DNA of 64,000 nucleotides from Pseudoalteromonas xiamenensis (GCF_030994125.1 NZ_CP099917.1:1922001-1986000); one strand, 5' to 3'. Positions 38,558 to 49,210 are shown, counted from the stretch's first letter. The notes: a model not told the origin generated them from the sequence alone. Program-made: numbers and translations.

Positions 38558-39216
38558 TCCATAATCACCGCGACAAAGTCACAGTTTAAGATGGGCATTG
38601 CTTTACGACGATGCCCCATTGCAACAAACGTTAGTTTAGCTTTTTCACCAAACGGCGTTAATTCTATTCCCTCATGCAATTCGAATGATTGCTCTTCAAA
38701 ATATCCATCATCACTGTCGTACCTAAGCGTCAAGTAGGGTTGGTAATATCGCCAGTCCCCACGCCATTGGCCATCTTGTGTTTTCCATCGGTAATTTGCG
38801 TTGAACACGATGGGGCGCTCGGATTGATCACAGTGTTGGGCAACCATTAAATCCGGCACAGTTCGCACTTTTGACTCGTCAATCAAATATAAACCCACGT
38901 GCCCATTGCTAAACGAGTGTTTGTCTTGGTTGAAATCCTGAATATCCAAGGATTGAAATCCAAGCTGTTGAACTAACTCCCTGAGCGTATCATAGAGCGC
39001 ACGATTTTCATTCCCCGGGAATTTATTCAATCGAGCACCCGAATAGCTGCTGGGTGTCCGGCTCGACGCAATCTCATAGGCAATATGATGCTCGTTGAGC
39101 GATTGCTCAACCTGAGCTTGTCGAGATTCAGAGAGTGTTTCCATAAATACATGTACTTTTGGGCTCTGGCAGCCCAATAAAATTAACGCAATAACACAAA
39201 GTACAGAATGACGCAT
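38554..39216 (-). CDS. Lipoprotein of unknown function
   Basis: The 220-residue product has a lipoprotein signal ending in LILLGC (cysteine near residue 16). The mature protein has mixed secondary structure with an N-terminal alpha/beta segment (FMETLSESRQAQVEQSLNEH) and a beta-rich second half (WRGDWRYYQPYLTLRYDSDD). I do not recognise the family. The ATG follows AGGA. It is convergent with the S4 protein gene, overlapping by 4 bp. Confidence 0.7.
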   Translation of the reverse strand: MRHSVLCVIALILLGCQSPKVHVFMETLSESRQAQVEQSLNEHHIAYEIASSRTPSSYSGARLNKFPGNENRALYDTLRELVQQLGFQSLDIQDFNQDKHSFSNGHVGLYLIDESKVRTVPDLMVAQHCDQSERPIVFNANYRWKTQDGQWRGDWRYYQPYLTLRYDSDDGYFEEQSFELHEGIELTPFGEKAKLTFVAMGHRRKAMPILNCDFVAVIMD

Positions 39217-39394
39217 AGCAAGTCCTTTTATTAAAGATTACGAACGTAATCTACAAAACATTCCCGTACCTGACAAGTGGAAAAATCCATTTTCTCAACG
39301 GCATTTTCTGTTTTTGACATTTTGTGGTGATGGGCAAACTGAACACAATCGAGTAAGCTGCGAACAACAGCGGTTTTTAATTTAAGGAAGTTAC

Positions 39395-39847
39395 ATGTCG
39401 ATTTGGTTTCGTCCAATCACCCTCGAATTCTGTCAGCAACTCGATGAGGGAATGCATGGCAAAGGCTCTTTAATGAAGACATTGGGTATCACCGTAAGCG
39501 AAATCGGCGAGGACTACATCGTGGCAACGATGCCCGCGACACCAGACCACCACAACCCTATTGGTATGGTGCACGGCGGCGCGAATGTAGCATTGGCGGA
39601 AACGGTCGCAAGCTACGCTGCCAATTTTGTTGTTGATTTTGAGAAGTTTTATTGTGTCGGCCAAGAGATTAATGCAAACCATTTGAAAGCCTCACGAAAT
39701 GGTTTATTGACCGCGACAGCACGCCCGTTACATCTTGGCAAACGCACTTCTGTATGGGAAGTCAAAATCGTAAACTCACGTGGAGAGTTATGCTGTGTAT
39801 CAAGGATGACTGCCGCCGTCATTGAACGTGCGAAGGCACAAGATTAA
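39395..39847 (+). CDS. Hotdog-fold acyl-CoA thioesterase (YdiI/EntH type)
   Basis: The 150-residue protein matches hotdog thioesterases of the PaaI/YdiI/EntH group: HHNPIGMVHGGANVALAETV contains the conserved His-Gly-Gly and the catalytic glutamate, and HLKASRNG and HLGKRTSVWEVKI follow. The group cleaves aromatic or acyl-CoA thioesters; the exact substrate cannot be told here. The ATG has a strong AAGGA site. Confidence 0.88.
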   Translation: MSIWFRPITLEFCQQLDEGMHGKGSLMKTLGITVSEIGEDYIVATMPATPDHHNPIGMVHGGANVALAETVASYAANFVVDFEKFYCVGQEINANHLKASRNGLLTATARPLHLGKRTSVWEVKIVNSRGELCCVSRMTAAVIERAKAQD

Positions 39848-39954
39848 TCGCGATTTCGGATAATTTGATCTGCCGCAACACTCGCGCCGTTAGCTCTCGC
39901 CATCTGGCAACCACTCTCTATACTGGACATAGACAACGAGATTGGAAGTTCCAA

Positions 39955-40197
39955 ATGGCGCAAAAAACACTCATCCGGATTCTGCATTTAGTTATTGTGT
40001 CTGGCCTGTTGCTAATCTTTACAGGTCACTATCTCGTGACTTCGGATACCTTAAATCACCTTGGCCCACTTGGCTTTGTTATCGGCGCAAGTTGTATTGC
40101 CTTAGGCCTGATTATGTCCCTGCCAACTAAAATCTATCTGACGATTCTGTTGATGCGTCGAGAGAAACCATCGACACAAGAAAAGCCAAGTATTTAA
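39955..40197 (+). CDS. Small membrane protein
   Basis: The 80-residue product has two membrane helices (about residues 9-27 and 40-65) and a basic C-terminal tail. The frame is open upstream, but GGAAG six bases before ATG 39955 decides the start. It may be cotranscribed with the thioesterase 107 bp upstream. I see no family match. Confidence 0.55.
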   Translation: MAQKTLIRILHLVIVSGLLLIFTGHYLVTSDTLNHLGPLGFVIGASCIALGLIMSLPTKIYLTILLMRREKPSTQEKPSI

Positions 40198-40279
40198 ACA
40201 ACACCATTCGCTCAGCTACCCACTGTGAGACTCAACAAAGTTTGCTATGCTATCGTCTCGTTGAACGTTTGAGATTACG

Positions 40280-41377
40280 ATGGATTACATTGACACCTTA
40301 GTCGTGGGTGCAGGTTGTATCGGGCTTGCTATTGCCGCTCGTTTATCTGAAAAACACGAAGTATTGCTGGTCGAAACCGAAAAACAGTTTGCTATGCACA
40401 CCAGTAGTCGTAACAGTGAAGTCATTCATGCGGGTATCTATTATCCGACCGACAGTCTCAAAGCCACACTGTGTATTCGCGGCAAAGCGCTGCTCTATGA
40501 GTACTGTCGACGTCGAAAAATCCCTTATGCCCAACTCGGTAAAGTATTAGTCGCCGTAAATGCATCGGAAACGTCGTCACTCAACGCCCTAGTAGCGCAG
40601 GCAACGTTAAACGGTGTGGAAGATTTGGCGTTTTTATCCAGGCAACAATTATCGCACTACGCACCTGAGATAAAAACACATCAAGGCGTGTTATCTCCGT
40701 CAACAGGCATTATCGACAGCCATCAGTTCATGCTGTCTCTTATTGCACAACTGGAACAACATCAAGGGTCACTCGTCTGCCAAACACAAGTTACCCATAT
40801 TGACGTCACCAACGACGGATTTATTGTGACGCTCAACAGCCAATCCGAAACGATGCAGCTTCGCTGTCGACAACTCATCAATGCCGCAGGTCATGGCGCA
40901 CAGCCTTTGGCACATAGTATTGTAGGGCTAAACGCCGCCACTATTCCCGAGCAGTTTTTTTGTCGAGGCGTGTATTTTCGATACCATGGTCAACACCCAT
41001 TTAAGCACTTAATATACCCGATGCCTGAAGCACATGGTTTAGGAGTACATGCGACGCTAGATCTCGAGGGTCAGTTGAAATTCGGCCCAGATACGGAGTT
41101 TATTGATGCGCTTGATTATCAACTAGACGAGACTCGGCAGTACGCTTTTGTCGAGGCAATTAGACGATATTGGCCGAACCTAGATGCCAGTAAGCTGCTA
41201 CCCGATTATACCGGAGTAAGACCTAAGCTCAGTAAATCTGGCTTTCAAGATTTTGTCATACAAAGCCGAAAAGATCATGGTCTACCTGGTCTTGTTAGCT
41301 TATATGGGATTGAGTCGCCGGGATTGACGGCGAGTTTGGCGATTGCTGAATACGTTGAAAGGGCTCTTGAAGATTAG
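40280..41377 (+). CDS. FAD-dependent oxidoreductase (LhgO-like, DAO family)
   Basis: The 365-residue flavoprotein begins with the dinucleotide motif VVGAGCIGLAIAARLSE and belongs to the D-amino-acid/glycerol-3-phosphate oxidase family. The segments TSSRNSEVIHAGIYYP, INAAGHGAQPLA and the C-terminal GIESPGLTASLAIAEYV match L-2-hydroxyglutarate oxidase (LhgO/YgaF) relatives. That substrate is likely but not proven. A GAG site precedes the ATG. It stands alone. Confidence 0.85.
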   Translation: MDYIDTLVVGAGCIGLAIAARLSEKHEVLLVETEKQFAMHTSSRNSEVIHAGIYYPTDSLKATLCIRGKALLYEYCRRRKIPYAQLGKVLVAVNASETSSLNALVAQATLNGVEDLAFLSRQQLSHYAPEIKTHQGVLSPSTGIIDSHQFMLSLIAQLEQHQGSLVCQTQVTHIDVTNDGFIVTLNSQSETMQLRCRQLINAAGHGAQPLAHSIVGLNAATIPEQFFCRGVYFRYHGQHPFKHLIYPMPEAHGLGVHATLDLEGQLKFGPDTEFIDALDYQLDETRQYAFVEAIRRYWPNLDASKLLPDYTGVRPKLSKSGFQDFVIQSRKDHGLPGLVSLYGIESPGLTASLAIAEYVERALED

Positions 41378-41448
41378 CCCTGCATGGCTTGGGTAACGCC
41401 ACAAACCGTATCGTTTTTTGTTTTGTTCAGCGATACGGCTTATGCAGT

Positions 41449-41970
41449 TTAGTTGTTTTTCTCGAGCGCCTCATCAAGCTTCTTTTGTCGCTCATCCATC
41501 AATTTCTGCACGTTGTTAGCATCATCCACAAGTTGTTTTACCGAAGCGGGACTGATTGTCGTGAGGCCTAGCGGAGATTTCATGGGTTCATTTTTTGGCG
41601 TCGACAATCCCCCGAGAACACTTGTATCTTCGGCACTCATAACCGTGATTTTATTTGGGTCGAGGATGACCTCTTCTGAACCACCACGTGCATTAGGTCT
41701 ATCCGAGTAGTGCCAAACGCCTTGTTCATCTTGCCACTTGTAAATTTTACCGCTGTTATCGGATAGACTATCTGCCACGCTTTGTACTTTTTGCGCCGCT
41801 TTTTGAAGGAGTTGCTTTCCTTCATAACTCATCGCATTTGCTTTACGGGAGGTGGTTTCTTCAATTTGCTCAAAACTCAACCAAGGCTTGCCATCGGGAC
41901 GCTTCAATACAAACAAACTGCCAAGACCGATGAGTAATATCATTATGAGGAAATAACTCGCTGACTTCAT
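41449..41970 (-). CDS. DUF4124 membrane-anchored protein
   Basis: The 173-residue product has one N-terminal membrane helix (about residues 5-22) and a central DUF4124 motif (KIYKWQDEQGVWHYSDRP), found in many gammaproteobacterial envelope proteins of unknown role. The C-terminus is a Lys/Glu-rich coiled region. AAAGGA sets ATG 41970. It lies 10 bp after the binding-protein gene, so they probably share a transcript. Confidence 0.85.
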   Translation of the reverse strand: MKSASYFLIMILLIGLGSLFVLKRPDGKPWLSFEQIEETTSRKANAMSYEGKQLLQKAAQKVQSVADSLSDNSGKIYKWQDEQGVWHYSDRPNARGGSEEVILDPNKITVMSAEDTSVLGGLSTPKNEPMKSPLGLTTISPASVKQLVDDANNVQKLMDERQKKLDEALEKNN

Positions 41971-41980
41971 GATTAATCCT

Positions 41981-42727
41981 TTAACGCTCAGGTTGATACT
42001 GCTTGAGTATCTGATAGTACTCCTTCGACCCAAGAAACTCATCTAAAAACTGGTTTAGATGGAGGCAAGCTTTCGTGGCTTCGTCGTTTGCTGCAAACTG
42101 AAGTTGCAATGGTGCGCTATCTATTACGGTTAAATTGTCCAAACGCTCATTTAGCAGCGCATAGTGCCGTTGATACCACTCAAGTGTCGGTTTCGCTACC
42201 ACACCAAACTGCTCATTACTGACCTCACTTTTTGCAAGCGCCAATAAAATCTCGAGTTCGGAATAAAAGTCACGGCGTTCTATTTCGCCATGATTAACGG
42301 CATCTTCAAATTTGGGATAGGTATACCCAAAACGCGCGAACATCACCATTCCATTAAATCCTCGATGCTCGCTGATACCGCTATTTTTTCGGACCACAAC
42401 AACATCATCCACTTGAATTAAAGGCCGACTCCAGCAATGCGTTGTAGTACCTAAAAACCACGCTTCGGACTCTATCCGTGCATCGACTTGCTGAGTTTCG
42501 ATTAATTTAAGCGTGCGCACTTCGGGCGCGTATTCAATTTTGAGTAGCTGCTTGGTTTTTGCTGAATAGACATTAAGAATATCAAGTACAATGCCAGTAC
42601 CTTGCTCGGGAGCCAATACATAGGGTGGGTATGGAGAGTTTAGCAATACGACAGATAATGGCCGCTCGGAGGCAGCCCAGGAAAGACACACATAAAAAAA
42701 AGACACTATCACGATTAAAAAACGCAT
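41981..42727 (-). CDS. Periplasmic family-3 solute-binding protein
   Basis: The 248-residue protein has a signal peptide (about residues 1-19) and resembles amino-acid-type (SBP_bac_3) binding proteins: LSVVLLNSPYPPYVLAPEQG, IVLDILNVYSAKTKQLLK and the C-terminal LNQFLDEFLGSKEYYQILKQ. No permease or ATPase is nearby; such orphans are common in Alteromonadales and often of unknown role. GGAGAG precedes ATG 42727. The frame extends upstream, but that start lacks support. Confidence 0.8.
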   Translation of the reverse strand: MRFLIVIVSFFYVCLSWAASERPLSVVLLNSPYPPYVLAPEQGTGIVLDILNVYSAKTKQLLKIEYAPEVRTLKLIETQQVDARIESEAWFLGTTTHCWSRPLIQVDDVVVVRKNSGISEHRGFNGMVMFARFGYTYPKFEDAVNHGEIERRDFYSELEILLALAKSEVSNEQFGVVAKPTLEWYQRHYALLNERLDNLTVIDSAPLQLQFAANDEATKACLHLNQFLDEFLGSKEYYQILKQYQPER

Positions 42728-42803
42728 AAACTCTCCGTGTTGGGGAGACAATGCCGCTCCTTGGGGACTTCTACTCACCGTCTTAATCGGTAAGTCGCGA
42801 AGT

Positions 42804-42830
42804 AAAAAGGCGCATCCGCTGCGCCTTTTT
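42804..42830. terminator. Terminator after cysH
   Basis: An 11-bp stem (42804-42814 with 42820-42830) made of AAAAAGGCGCA and its complement has T-runs on both strands. It lies past the end of cysJIH and before the binding-protein gene. Confidence 0.85.
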
Positions 42831-42865
42831 TAAGGAGAATGAAAAAAATCGTTACGCGTCTCTAA

Positions 42866-43606
42866 TTAAATACCATCTCCGTCAATATGCAAGCCACATT
42901 CACGATTTAATCCAAAGAAACGCGTTTCTTCTTCCGTCATACCCGGCTCTAATTTACGTGTTGTGTGCACATCGCCCATCGAAACATAACCTTGCTCCCA
43001 GAGAGGGTGATACGGCAGGTCATGCTTAGTGAGGTATTGATAGATATCACGGTTGTGCCACTCAATGATCGGATACACTTTGACTGTACCACGGCTTATT
43101 TCCAGAATTGGCTTTTCCGCACGTGTCGACGATTGGCTACGACGTAATCCACTGAACCACGTACCTGCGCCAATGTCCTTTAATGCACGAGTCATTGGTT
43201 CAACTTTATTTAGCTGATTATATTGTTTAATCCCTGCTTCGCCCTGCTCCCAGAGTTTGCCAAAGCGTGCTTCTTGCCAAGCTGGGCTCACCGGCGCCTG
43301 ATACACTTTTAAATTCAGCTTAAGGCGCTCAGTTAAGTAATCTACAAACTGATACGTTTCTGGAAACAAATACCCAGTATCAGTTAACACGACCGGAATC
43401 TCTGGACGTGCTTGCGTGACCAAATGCAGCATCACGGCAGCTTGAATACCAAAACTAGACGATAAAAATGCCGTGTCTGGCAAGTTTTCAAGTGCCCATG
43501 CCACTCGCTCTTCCGCCGTTTTTGATGACAACAAGGTATTTGCTTGTGCCAACAACGAAGCTTGTTCTTCCGGACCTAACTGCAATAACTGTTTATAGTC
43601 GCTCAT
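42866..43606 (-). CDS. cysH: Phosphoadenylyl-sulfate reductase CysH
   Basis: CysH reduces PAPS to sulfite with thioredoxin in assimilatory sulfate reduction. The 246-residue protein has [27 protein letters not shown], the [10 protein letters not shown] site and the catalytic ECGLH motif near the C-terminus. It lacks the extra cysteine pairs of the APS-type enzyme, so PAPS is the expected substrate. ATG 43606 fits the family N-terminus; a start nine codons upstream is less likely. It is last in cysJIH. Confidence 0.96.
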   Translation of the reverse strand: MSDYKQLLQLGPEEQASLLAQANTLLSSKTAEERVAWALENLPDTAFLSSSFGIQAAVMLHLVTQARPEIPVVLTDTGYLFPETYQFVDYLTERLKLNLKVYQAPVSPAWQEARFGKLWEQGEAGIKQYNQLNKVEPMTRALKDIGAGTWFSGLRRSQSSTRAEKPILEISRGTVKVYPIIEWHNRDIYQYLTKHDLPYHPLWEQGYVSMGDVHTTRKLEPGMTEEETRFFGLNRECGLHIDGDGI

Positions 43607-43644
43607 ATGCTTTCTTGGCAGCTTGGCTGCCAAGCCTCATTCAA

Positions 43645-45366
43645 TTAAGCGTGAAAGTCTGTCTTTGAGACTTTGACTTCGGCTACGATGCCTTTACGAA
43701 TAACAAAGTCACCAAAACCTTCTTCGCTTTGACGCTCTGCAACCCATTGACCAATCAATTCATCGAGGGCTGGTAAGTAAACGTTTTCACCTACGTTCTC
43801 TAGATAAAGTTTCGGAATACGCGTGCCTTCTCGGTTACCACCTAAATACACGTTGTATTTACCCGGACCTTTTCCAACTAAGCCCACTTCTGCCAACATG
43901 GCGCGACCACAGCCGTTCGGACAGCCCACTACACGCAGAATTATGTGGTCTTCAGCCACATTGTGCTTCGCAAGTAACACTTCAACCTTGTCGATTAACT
44001 CTGGTAAATAACGCTCCGCTTCAGCCATGGCTAAAGGACACGTTGGTAAAGCCACACACGCCATTGAGTTTTTACGTTGCTCAGTGTGTGTCTCGTCGAT
44101 TAATCCATGTTCGCGGGCTAGCTGCTCAATCACTGCTTTTTGGTCCGCAGGTACACCAGCAACTATCAAGTTCTGGTTTGCCGTCATGCGGAAATCCCCT
44201 TGGTGAATTTCTGCAATTTTGCGGCAACCCGTTTTAAGCGGCTTGTTAGGGAAATCGAGAATACGACCGTTTTGGATAAACACGGTTAAGTGGTGCTTGC
44301 CGTCAATACCTTCTACCCAACCAAAGCGATCGCCACGGTGAGTGAATTCATAAGGACGGCTCTGTTCGAATTTTACACCGGCGCGATTTTCCACTTCCGC
44401 TTTGAATGCGTCTGTACCGAAAGTATCTAAGGTGTACTTTGTTTTCGCATTCTTACGGTTAACACGGTTACCCCAATCACGTTGCACAGACACGACGTGC
44501 TCTGCAATCTTCAACGTATGTTCAAGTGGAATAAAACCAAGATCATCCGCTTTACGTGGGTACGTTTCCACATCGCCGTGTGTCATCGCAAGACCACCAC
44601 CAACGAGTACGTTAAACCCAACTAACTTGCCGTTGTCGGCAATAGCAACAAAGTTTAAGTCGTTCGCATGCACGTCGACTTCGTTATTCGGCGGAATAAC
44701 AACCGTTGTTTTAAATTTACGCGGTAAGTACGTTGACCCTAAGATAGGCTCTTCGGTGGTCTCTGTTTTTTCACCATTCAACCAAATTTCTGCATAGGCT
44801 TTGGTGTGAGGCAGGAGATGCTCAGAAATTTTCTTCGCCCATTCATACGCTTCCTGATGAAGCTCAGACTCAACCGGGTTTGTCGTACACAGTACGTTAC
44901 GGTTCACGTCACCTGCCGTCGCAATGGAGTCAATTCCGACGCTATTGAGCATTTGGTGCATGTCTTTAATATTCGGTTTTAATACGCCATGGAACTGAAA
45001 TGTTTGACGTGTCGTTAAACGAATACTGCCGTACATCGTCTTTTCATCGGCGAACGTATCAATCGCTAACCACTGCGCTGGCGTAATGATCCCGCCAGGC
45101 ATACGTGCTCGAAGCATCACGTTATGCAATGGTTCTAATTTCTGTTTTGTACGCTCTGGACGAATGTCACGGTCATCTTGCTGATACATACCGTGGAAAC
45201 GGATCAACTGGAAGTTATCGCCGTTAAAACCACCCGTTAGCTGATCCGATAAATCCGCTTCTATCGTGCCACGTAAAAAGTTGCTTTGTGTTTTTAAGCG
45301 CTCGTTATCTGCCAACTTTGCATTCGGGTCGAGCTTACTGTTTGGCTTGAATTCTGAATTGCTCAT
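43645..45366 (-). CDS. cysI: Sulfite reductase hemoprotein beta-subunit CysI
   Basis: CysI reduces sulfite to sulfide at a coupled siroheme/[4Fe-4S] centre. The 573-residue protein has both ferredoxin-like halves and the cluster cysteines in [10 protein letters not shown] and VGCPNGCGR. The frame is open well upstream, but TAGGA before ATG 45366 and the family length favour this start. It is between cysJ and cysH on one transcript. Confidence 0.96.
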   Translation of the reverse strand: MSNSEFKPNSKLDPNAKLADNERLKTQSNFLRGTIEADLSDQLTGGFNGDNFQLIRFHGMYQQDDRDIRPERTKQKLEPLHNVMLRARMPGGIITPAQWLAIDTFADEKTMYGSIRLTTRQTFQFHGVLKPNIKDMHQMLNSVGIDSIATAGDVNRNVLCTTNPVESELHQEAYEWAKKISEHLLPHTKAYAEIWLNGEKTETTEEPILGSTYLPRKFKTTVVIPPNNEVDVHANDLNFVAIADNGKLVGFNVLVGGGLAMTHGDVETYPRKADDLGFIPLEHTLKIAEHVVSVQRDWGNRVNRKNAKTKYTLDTFGTDAFKAEVENRAGVKFEQSRPYEFTHRGDRFGWVEGIDGKHHLTVFIQNGRILDFPNKPLKTGCRKIAEIHQGDFRMTANQNLIVAGVPADQKAVIEQLAREHGLIDETHTEQRKNSMACVALPTCPLAMAEAERYLPELIDKVEVLLAKHNVAEDHIILRVVGCPNGCGRAMLAEVGLVGKGPGKYNVYLGGNREGTRIPKLYLENVGENVYLPALDELIGQWVAERQSEEGFGDFVIRKGIVAEVKVSKTDFHA

Positions 45367-45456
45367 TTTAAATCCTAAATTCTGTTCTTTGACGGTAGTA
45401 AACGTGTAATTTGGTGGCGTTTGCGTCGCTACTCGCCGCAAACGTCCACACAAGAA

Positions 45457-47262
45457 TTAGTACACGTCTTTTTGATAACGATGCGCACTGCGCAACTCTT
45501 TTAAATATTCTTCCGCTTGTTCTGCATCGCGGCCACTGTGCGACACGAGTACATCGACAAGAGCTTGATGCACGTCTTTTGCCATGCGATTTGCATCACC
45601 ACAGATATAAACATGCGCGCCTTTTTCAAGCCAAGCAACAACGTCTGCACCTTTTTCACGAATACGATCTTGCACATACACTTTTTGCGCTTGGTCTCGG
45701 CTAAACGCCAGATCGACGTTTGTCAGTAAACCTGATTTCACATAACCCTGAATTTCAACTTGGTACAAAAAATCTTGGGTAAAGTGAGGATTACCAAAGA
45801 ACAACCAGTTCTCACCTTCCGCACCACGTGCATCGCGCTCTTGTAAGAACGCACGGAATGGCGCAATACCGGTACCCGGACCAATCATAATGACTGGCGT
45901 CGCATCATTTTGCGGCAAACGGAAATTATCATTGTGTTCAGAGAAAACCTTCACTTTTGCGCCTTCTTCCGCACGTAAAGCAAGGTATCCCGAACAACCA
46001 CCGTGGTGAGTTTCACCAAAGGCATCAAATTCAACTAAACCAACCGTTAAGTGAACTTCTTCGTCGACTTCTGCTTGGCTAGAAGCAATAGAATAAAGGC
46101 GTGCTTGTACTTTTCGACAACAGTCCACCAGCGTTTGTGCGTCAATCGCTGCCTGATTTTGTTTGATTACATCGAAAATTTGACGTGCTGCGAGGTATTC
46201 ACGAAGCGCGACTTTATCTGCAGCAATCGCTTGCAAGTCAGCACTGTTTATTGCTTGTGCGTATTTTTCCACAAAGCCTGGGTAAGACTGCGTAAGCTCG
46301 AGTTTTTCGATTAGTGCATCACGTAACGTGATTTGTTCGTCCCCGACGTTCACAAGCGCTGCTGCGTCCAATTTCAATAACGCAATGACCTCATCAACTC
46401 GCGCTTCATCATTGAGGAAATAAACGCCCAATGAGTCACCTGGTTGATAGGTGATACCTGACCCTTCCAACGAAATTTCGATGTGGCGAACGTCTTTTGT
46501 TGAATCACGACCCGTAATTTTTTGTACTACAGACAATTCTGCTGCAAATGGGTTTTGTTTCGTGTATTGAGATTCAACTGATGCACTCACTGCAAATGGA
46601 TTTGCGGTAACGGTTTGCGCACTCGCTTGTGCTTTAATGAACGGCTCGAATGCGTCGAGTGCACCCGCAATCCAAGTTGCGGCTTCCGCGTCATAATCAA
46701 CATCCAGATCGGCACGAGGATGCAGTACTTCAGCACCCAGTGCGCTTAGACGCGTTTCAAAATCTTTTGCGGTTTGACAGAAAAATTCATAGCTTGTATC
46801 GCCCAACCCCAATACCGCGATTTTTACCCCTTCAAGCTTAGGTGCTTTTTTACTCGCTAAAAAGGCATGCAGTGTCTCCGCAGGCTCAGGTGGCTCACCC
46901 TCGCCGTATGTCGAAACAGCGATAGCAATAAACTTTTCTTTCTTCAAGTTGGCTGGTTTGTAATCGGCCATATTCACAAGTTGAACAGCCAAACCTCGCG
47001 ATTCTGCTTGTTCTTTTAACTTGTTTGCCACGCCTTTCGCGTTACCTGTTTGCGAACCATATAAAATCGTCAATGACGCACTTTCGCCTGCTGCAGCTAC
47101 TGGTGCAATACCGCCCAAAGACGCACTGTTTGCACTCGCCGCTAAATAACCACTCACCCACGCTTGTTGGATTGGATTTAGCTCAGCCACTAACCCTTGT
47201 AATTTCTGAATTTGCTCTTGTGTTAGCGGACTTGCCGCGGCACTGAGTAGGTTTAACAACAT
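45457..47262 (-). CDS. cysJ: Sulfite reductase flavoprotein alpha-subunit CysJ
   Basis: CysJ passes electrons from NADPH to CysI. The 601-residue protein has a flavodoxin domain (about residues 60-200: LTILYGSQTGNAKGVA, STYGEGEPPEPA), an FAD domain with RLYSIASS, and an NADPH domain with IGPGTGIAPFRAFLQER and the C-terminal DVY. GGGGA before ATG 47262 is preferred over GTG 47295. It leads cysJIH. An inverted ATAAC/GTTAT-type sequence at 47375-47393 upstream might be a CysB site, but this is weak. Confidence 0.95.
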   Translation of the reverse strand: MLLNLLSAAASPLTQEQIQKLQGLVAELNPIQQAWVSGYLAASANSASLGGIAPVAAAGESASLTILYGSQTGNAKGVANKLKEQAESRGLAVQLVNMADYKPANLKKEKFIAIAVSTYGEGEPPEPAETLHAFLASKKAPKLEGVKIAVLGLGDTSYEFFCQTAKDFETRLSALGAEVLHPRADLDVDYDAEAATWIAGALDAFEPFIKAQASAQTVTANPFAVSASVESQYTKQNPFAAELSVVQKITGRDSTKDVRHIEISLEGSGITYQPGDSLGVYFLNDEARVDEVIALLKLDAAALVNVGDEQITLRDALIEKLELTQSYPGFVEKYAQAINSADLQAIAADKVALREYLAARQIFDVIKQNQAAIDAQTLVDCCRKVQARLYSIASSQAEVDEEVHLTVGLVEFDAFGETHHGGCSGYLALRAEEGAKVKVFSEHNDNFRLPQNDATPVIMIGPGTGIAPFRAFLQERDARGAEGENWLFFGNPHFTQDFLYQVEIQGYVKSGLLTNVDLAFSRDQAQKVYVQDRIREKGADVVAWLEKGAHVYICGDANRMAKDVHQALVDVLVSHSGRDAEQAEEYLKELRSAHRYQKDVY

Positions 47263-47527
47263 CTGATGATTCCCCGTAACCCGAAATGGTGGCACTCCGA
47301 TTCCCGGAGTATGGATTTCTATACGTGCAGGATACTGAGATCTGCGCTCAACAAAAAAGAATAGAATCGCCTTTGTTATTCCATTTAGTTATTGAAAACA
47401 CTTTTATCCTTAAAAAACAGTTTTAAAGAATTATTTAATAAATCGGGACAAAGCATGTTAACATTGCTGCAACAAAGGTAACGTAAGCTCAGCCTTTGTT
47501 TTTTATAACTTAAATAAAGAGAAAACA

Positions 47528-49165
47528 ATGAAACACGGGAATATAACTAAACTATTAGCGCTATCTGCTCTGAGCAGCGCGTTTATGGCGTCGGCTGATG
47601 TAGCCAATGGCGGCTTTGAAACGTGGTCAAATGGCGTACCGAGTAATTGGTCTATTATCGACAGCGGTATTAACGTTACGTCGACGACACAAATCGTCAA
47701 AGCCGGCCAAACCGCGGCAAAAGTAACAGTCAATACAGGTACGCAAGGCGATACTGACTTTTTACAAGACATCGCGGTCGAAGCTGGAAAAAGCTATACC
47801 TTTAGCACTTGGGTATATCACACTGAGGGTGGTATCAAGGCACGCTTAATTGCCGATGGTTACCAAAACTATTCAGACCCTTTTACGCTAAACCAATGGC
47901 AACAAATTAGTTTTAATTACACTGCATCTGCATCGAAGACCATTCAAATTGGACTTCGTTTTTATGATGTCAGTGGTTTTGATGGTAGCGAAGTTGTCTA
48001 TGTAGATGATTTCCAGCCAAGTGAGACAAGCACCACGCCTCCACCACAAAGCTGTAGCGCCCATAACGTTGCATTGACGTTGACCACAGATAGTTATGCA
48101 AGCGAAACGAGCTGGACGTTAAAGGCTGGAAGTACGCAAGTTGCATCAGGCAACGGTTACAACAACAATGCAACTGTCACCGAAAACTTCTGCTTAAACG
48201 ATGGTGATTATACGTTCACTATTTTTGATGCATACGGTGACGGTATCTGTTGTAGCTACGGCAATGGCAATTACGCCCTAAAAGAAGGCTCGACAGAACT
48301 CGCTTCTGGTAGCAGCTTCACATCTCAACAAAGCCACAATTTTACCCTTGGTTCAGGCGATACCGGAGGTGGTGATACAGGTGGCAATAATGGTGGTGAT
48401 ACCACGGGCTACTATGCATCAGCACAAGGCCTGAATGGTTTCGCGTTGAAAACAGCATTATACAACATCATTAACAACCATCAGAACCAAGGCTATAGCG
48501 CGATTTGGAACTTCTACGACCAATATGAGCGTGATACGTACTTCGAAAAAGATAACTCAATTCTTGACCGCTACTCTGAAAAGCCAAGCGGCGCTGACAG
48601 CATCCATTTCACGGCGGTTACGGATCAATGTGGCACGTACAGCACGGAAGGTGGTTGCTACAACCGTGAACATTCTTTCCCGAAAAGCTGGTTTGGCGGC
48701 ACAGTTGAACCGATGCATTCAGATGTTCATCACATTTTCGCAACGGACGGTTACGTTAACTCTAAGCGTAGCAACTACCCTTATGGTGAAGTGGCGAGTG
48801 CAAGCTATGTATCAAGTAATGGCAGCAAGCTAGGTTCCGCGGCAACATCGCTTGGTTATACTGGAACCGTGTTTGAACCAATTGACGCCTTTAAAGGTGA
48901 TTTCGCTCGTGCGTATTTCTACATGGCAACACGCTACCAGAATGTAATCTCAACTTGGGAAAAGAACACCACGTACAGCGACGCAGTATTGAACGGTACA
49001 AGTGATGTCGTGTTCGAGCCTTGGGTTATCAATATGCTAAAACGTTGGCATCAAAATGACCCGGTTGATGCCATTGAGCGTGCACGCAACGATGCAGCAT
49101 TCAATCATCAAGGTAACCGCAATCCGTACATTGACCACCCAGAATATGTAGAAGCGATTTGGTAA
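47528..49165 (+). CDS. Secreted endonuclease I with carbohydrate-binding-like domains
   Basis: The 545-residue protein has a signal peptide (about 1-23). A beta-sandwich domain resembling CBM4/9 follows (NGGFETWSNGVPSNWS, about 25-165), then a second Cys-containing domain (GDYTFTIFDAYGDGICCSYG, about 175-275) and a Gly/Asp/Thr linker. The C-terminal endonuclease I domain (about 295-545) carries NREHSFPKSWFGG and SDVHHIFATDG, the beta-beta-alpha-metal active site. Relatives degrade extracellular DNA. The extra domains suggest surface or biofilm binding. It is divergent from cysJ. Confidence 0.9.
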   Translation: MKHGNITKLLALSALSSAFMASADVANGGFETWSNGVPSNWSIIDSGINVTSTTQIVKAGQTAAKVTVNTGTQGDTDFLQDIAVEAGKSYTFSTWVYHTEGGIKARLIADGYQNYSDPFTLNQWQQISFNYTASASKTIQIGLRFYDVSGFDGSEVVYVDDFQPSETSTTPPPQSCSAHNVALTLTTDSYASETSWTLKAGSTQVASGNGYNNNATVTENFCLNDGDYTFTIFDAYGDGICCSYGNGNYALKEGSTELASGSSFTSQQSHNFTLGSGDTGGGDTGGNNGGDTTGYYASAQGLNGFALKTALYNIINNHQNQGYSAIWNFYDQYERDTYFEKDNSILDRYSEKPSGADSIHFTAVTDQCGTYSTEGGCYNREHSFPKSWFGGTVEPMHSDVHHIFATDGYVNSKRSNYPYGEVASASYVSSNGSKLGSAATSLGYTGTVFEPIDAFKGDFARAYFYMATRYQNVISTWEKNTTYSDAVLNGTSDVVFEPWVINMLKRWHQNDPVDAIERARNDAAFNHQGNRNPYIDHPEYVEAIW

Positions 49166-49185
49166 TAAACCTTATCTGAGTTTTC

Positions 49186-49210
49186 GAAGGGCCTTGCGCC
49201 CTTCTTTTTT
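49186..49210 (+). terminator. Terminator after the multidomain endonuclease gene
   Basis: A 7-bp stem (GAAGGGC with GCCCTTC, 5-base loop) is followed by six T. It lies 20 bp past the nuclease stop, between convergent genes. Confidence 0.88.

Noticed and set aside
39231..39416. A 61-codon minus-strand frame just upstream of the lipoprotein gene, with a protein-like C-terminal half
   Set aside because: It needs a TTG start, its 5' part overlaps the thioesterase start and ribosome site, and the internal ATG has no ribosome site. Left as possible but unsupported.
41406..41438. Inverted repeat CCGTATCG/CGATACGG between two convergent genes
   Set aside because: The T-run is in the loop rather than after the stem, so a terminator is not supported on either strand.
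44402..44797. A 131-codon plus-strand frame inside cysI
   Set aside because: Antisense shadow of cysI with no start signal.
47375..47393. A/T-rich inverted sequence upstream of cysJ as a CysB site
   Set aside because: CysB sites are loosely defined and the match is too weak to list as a feature.
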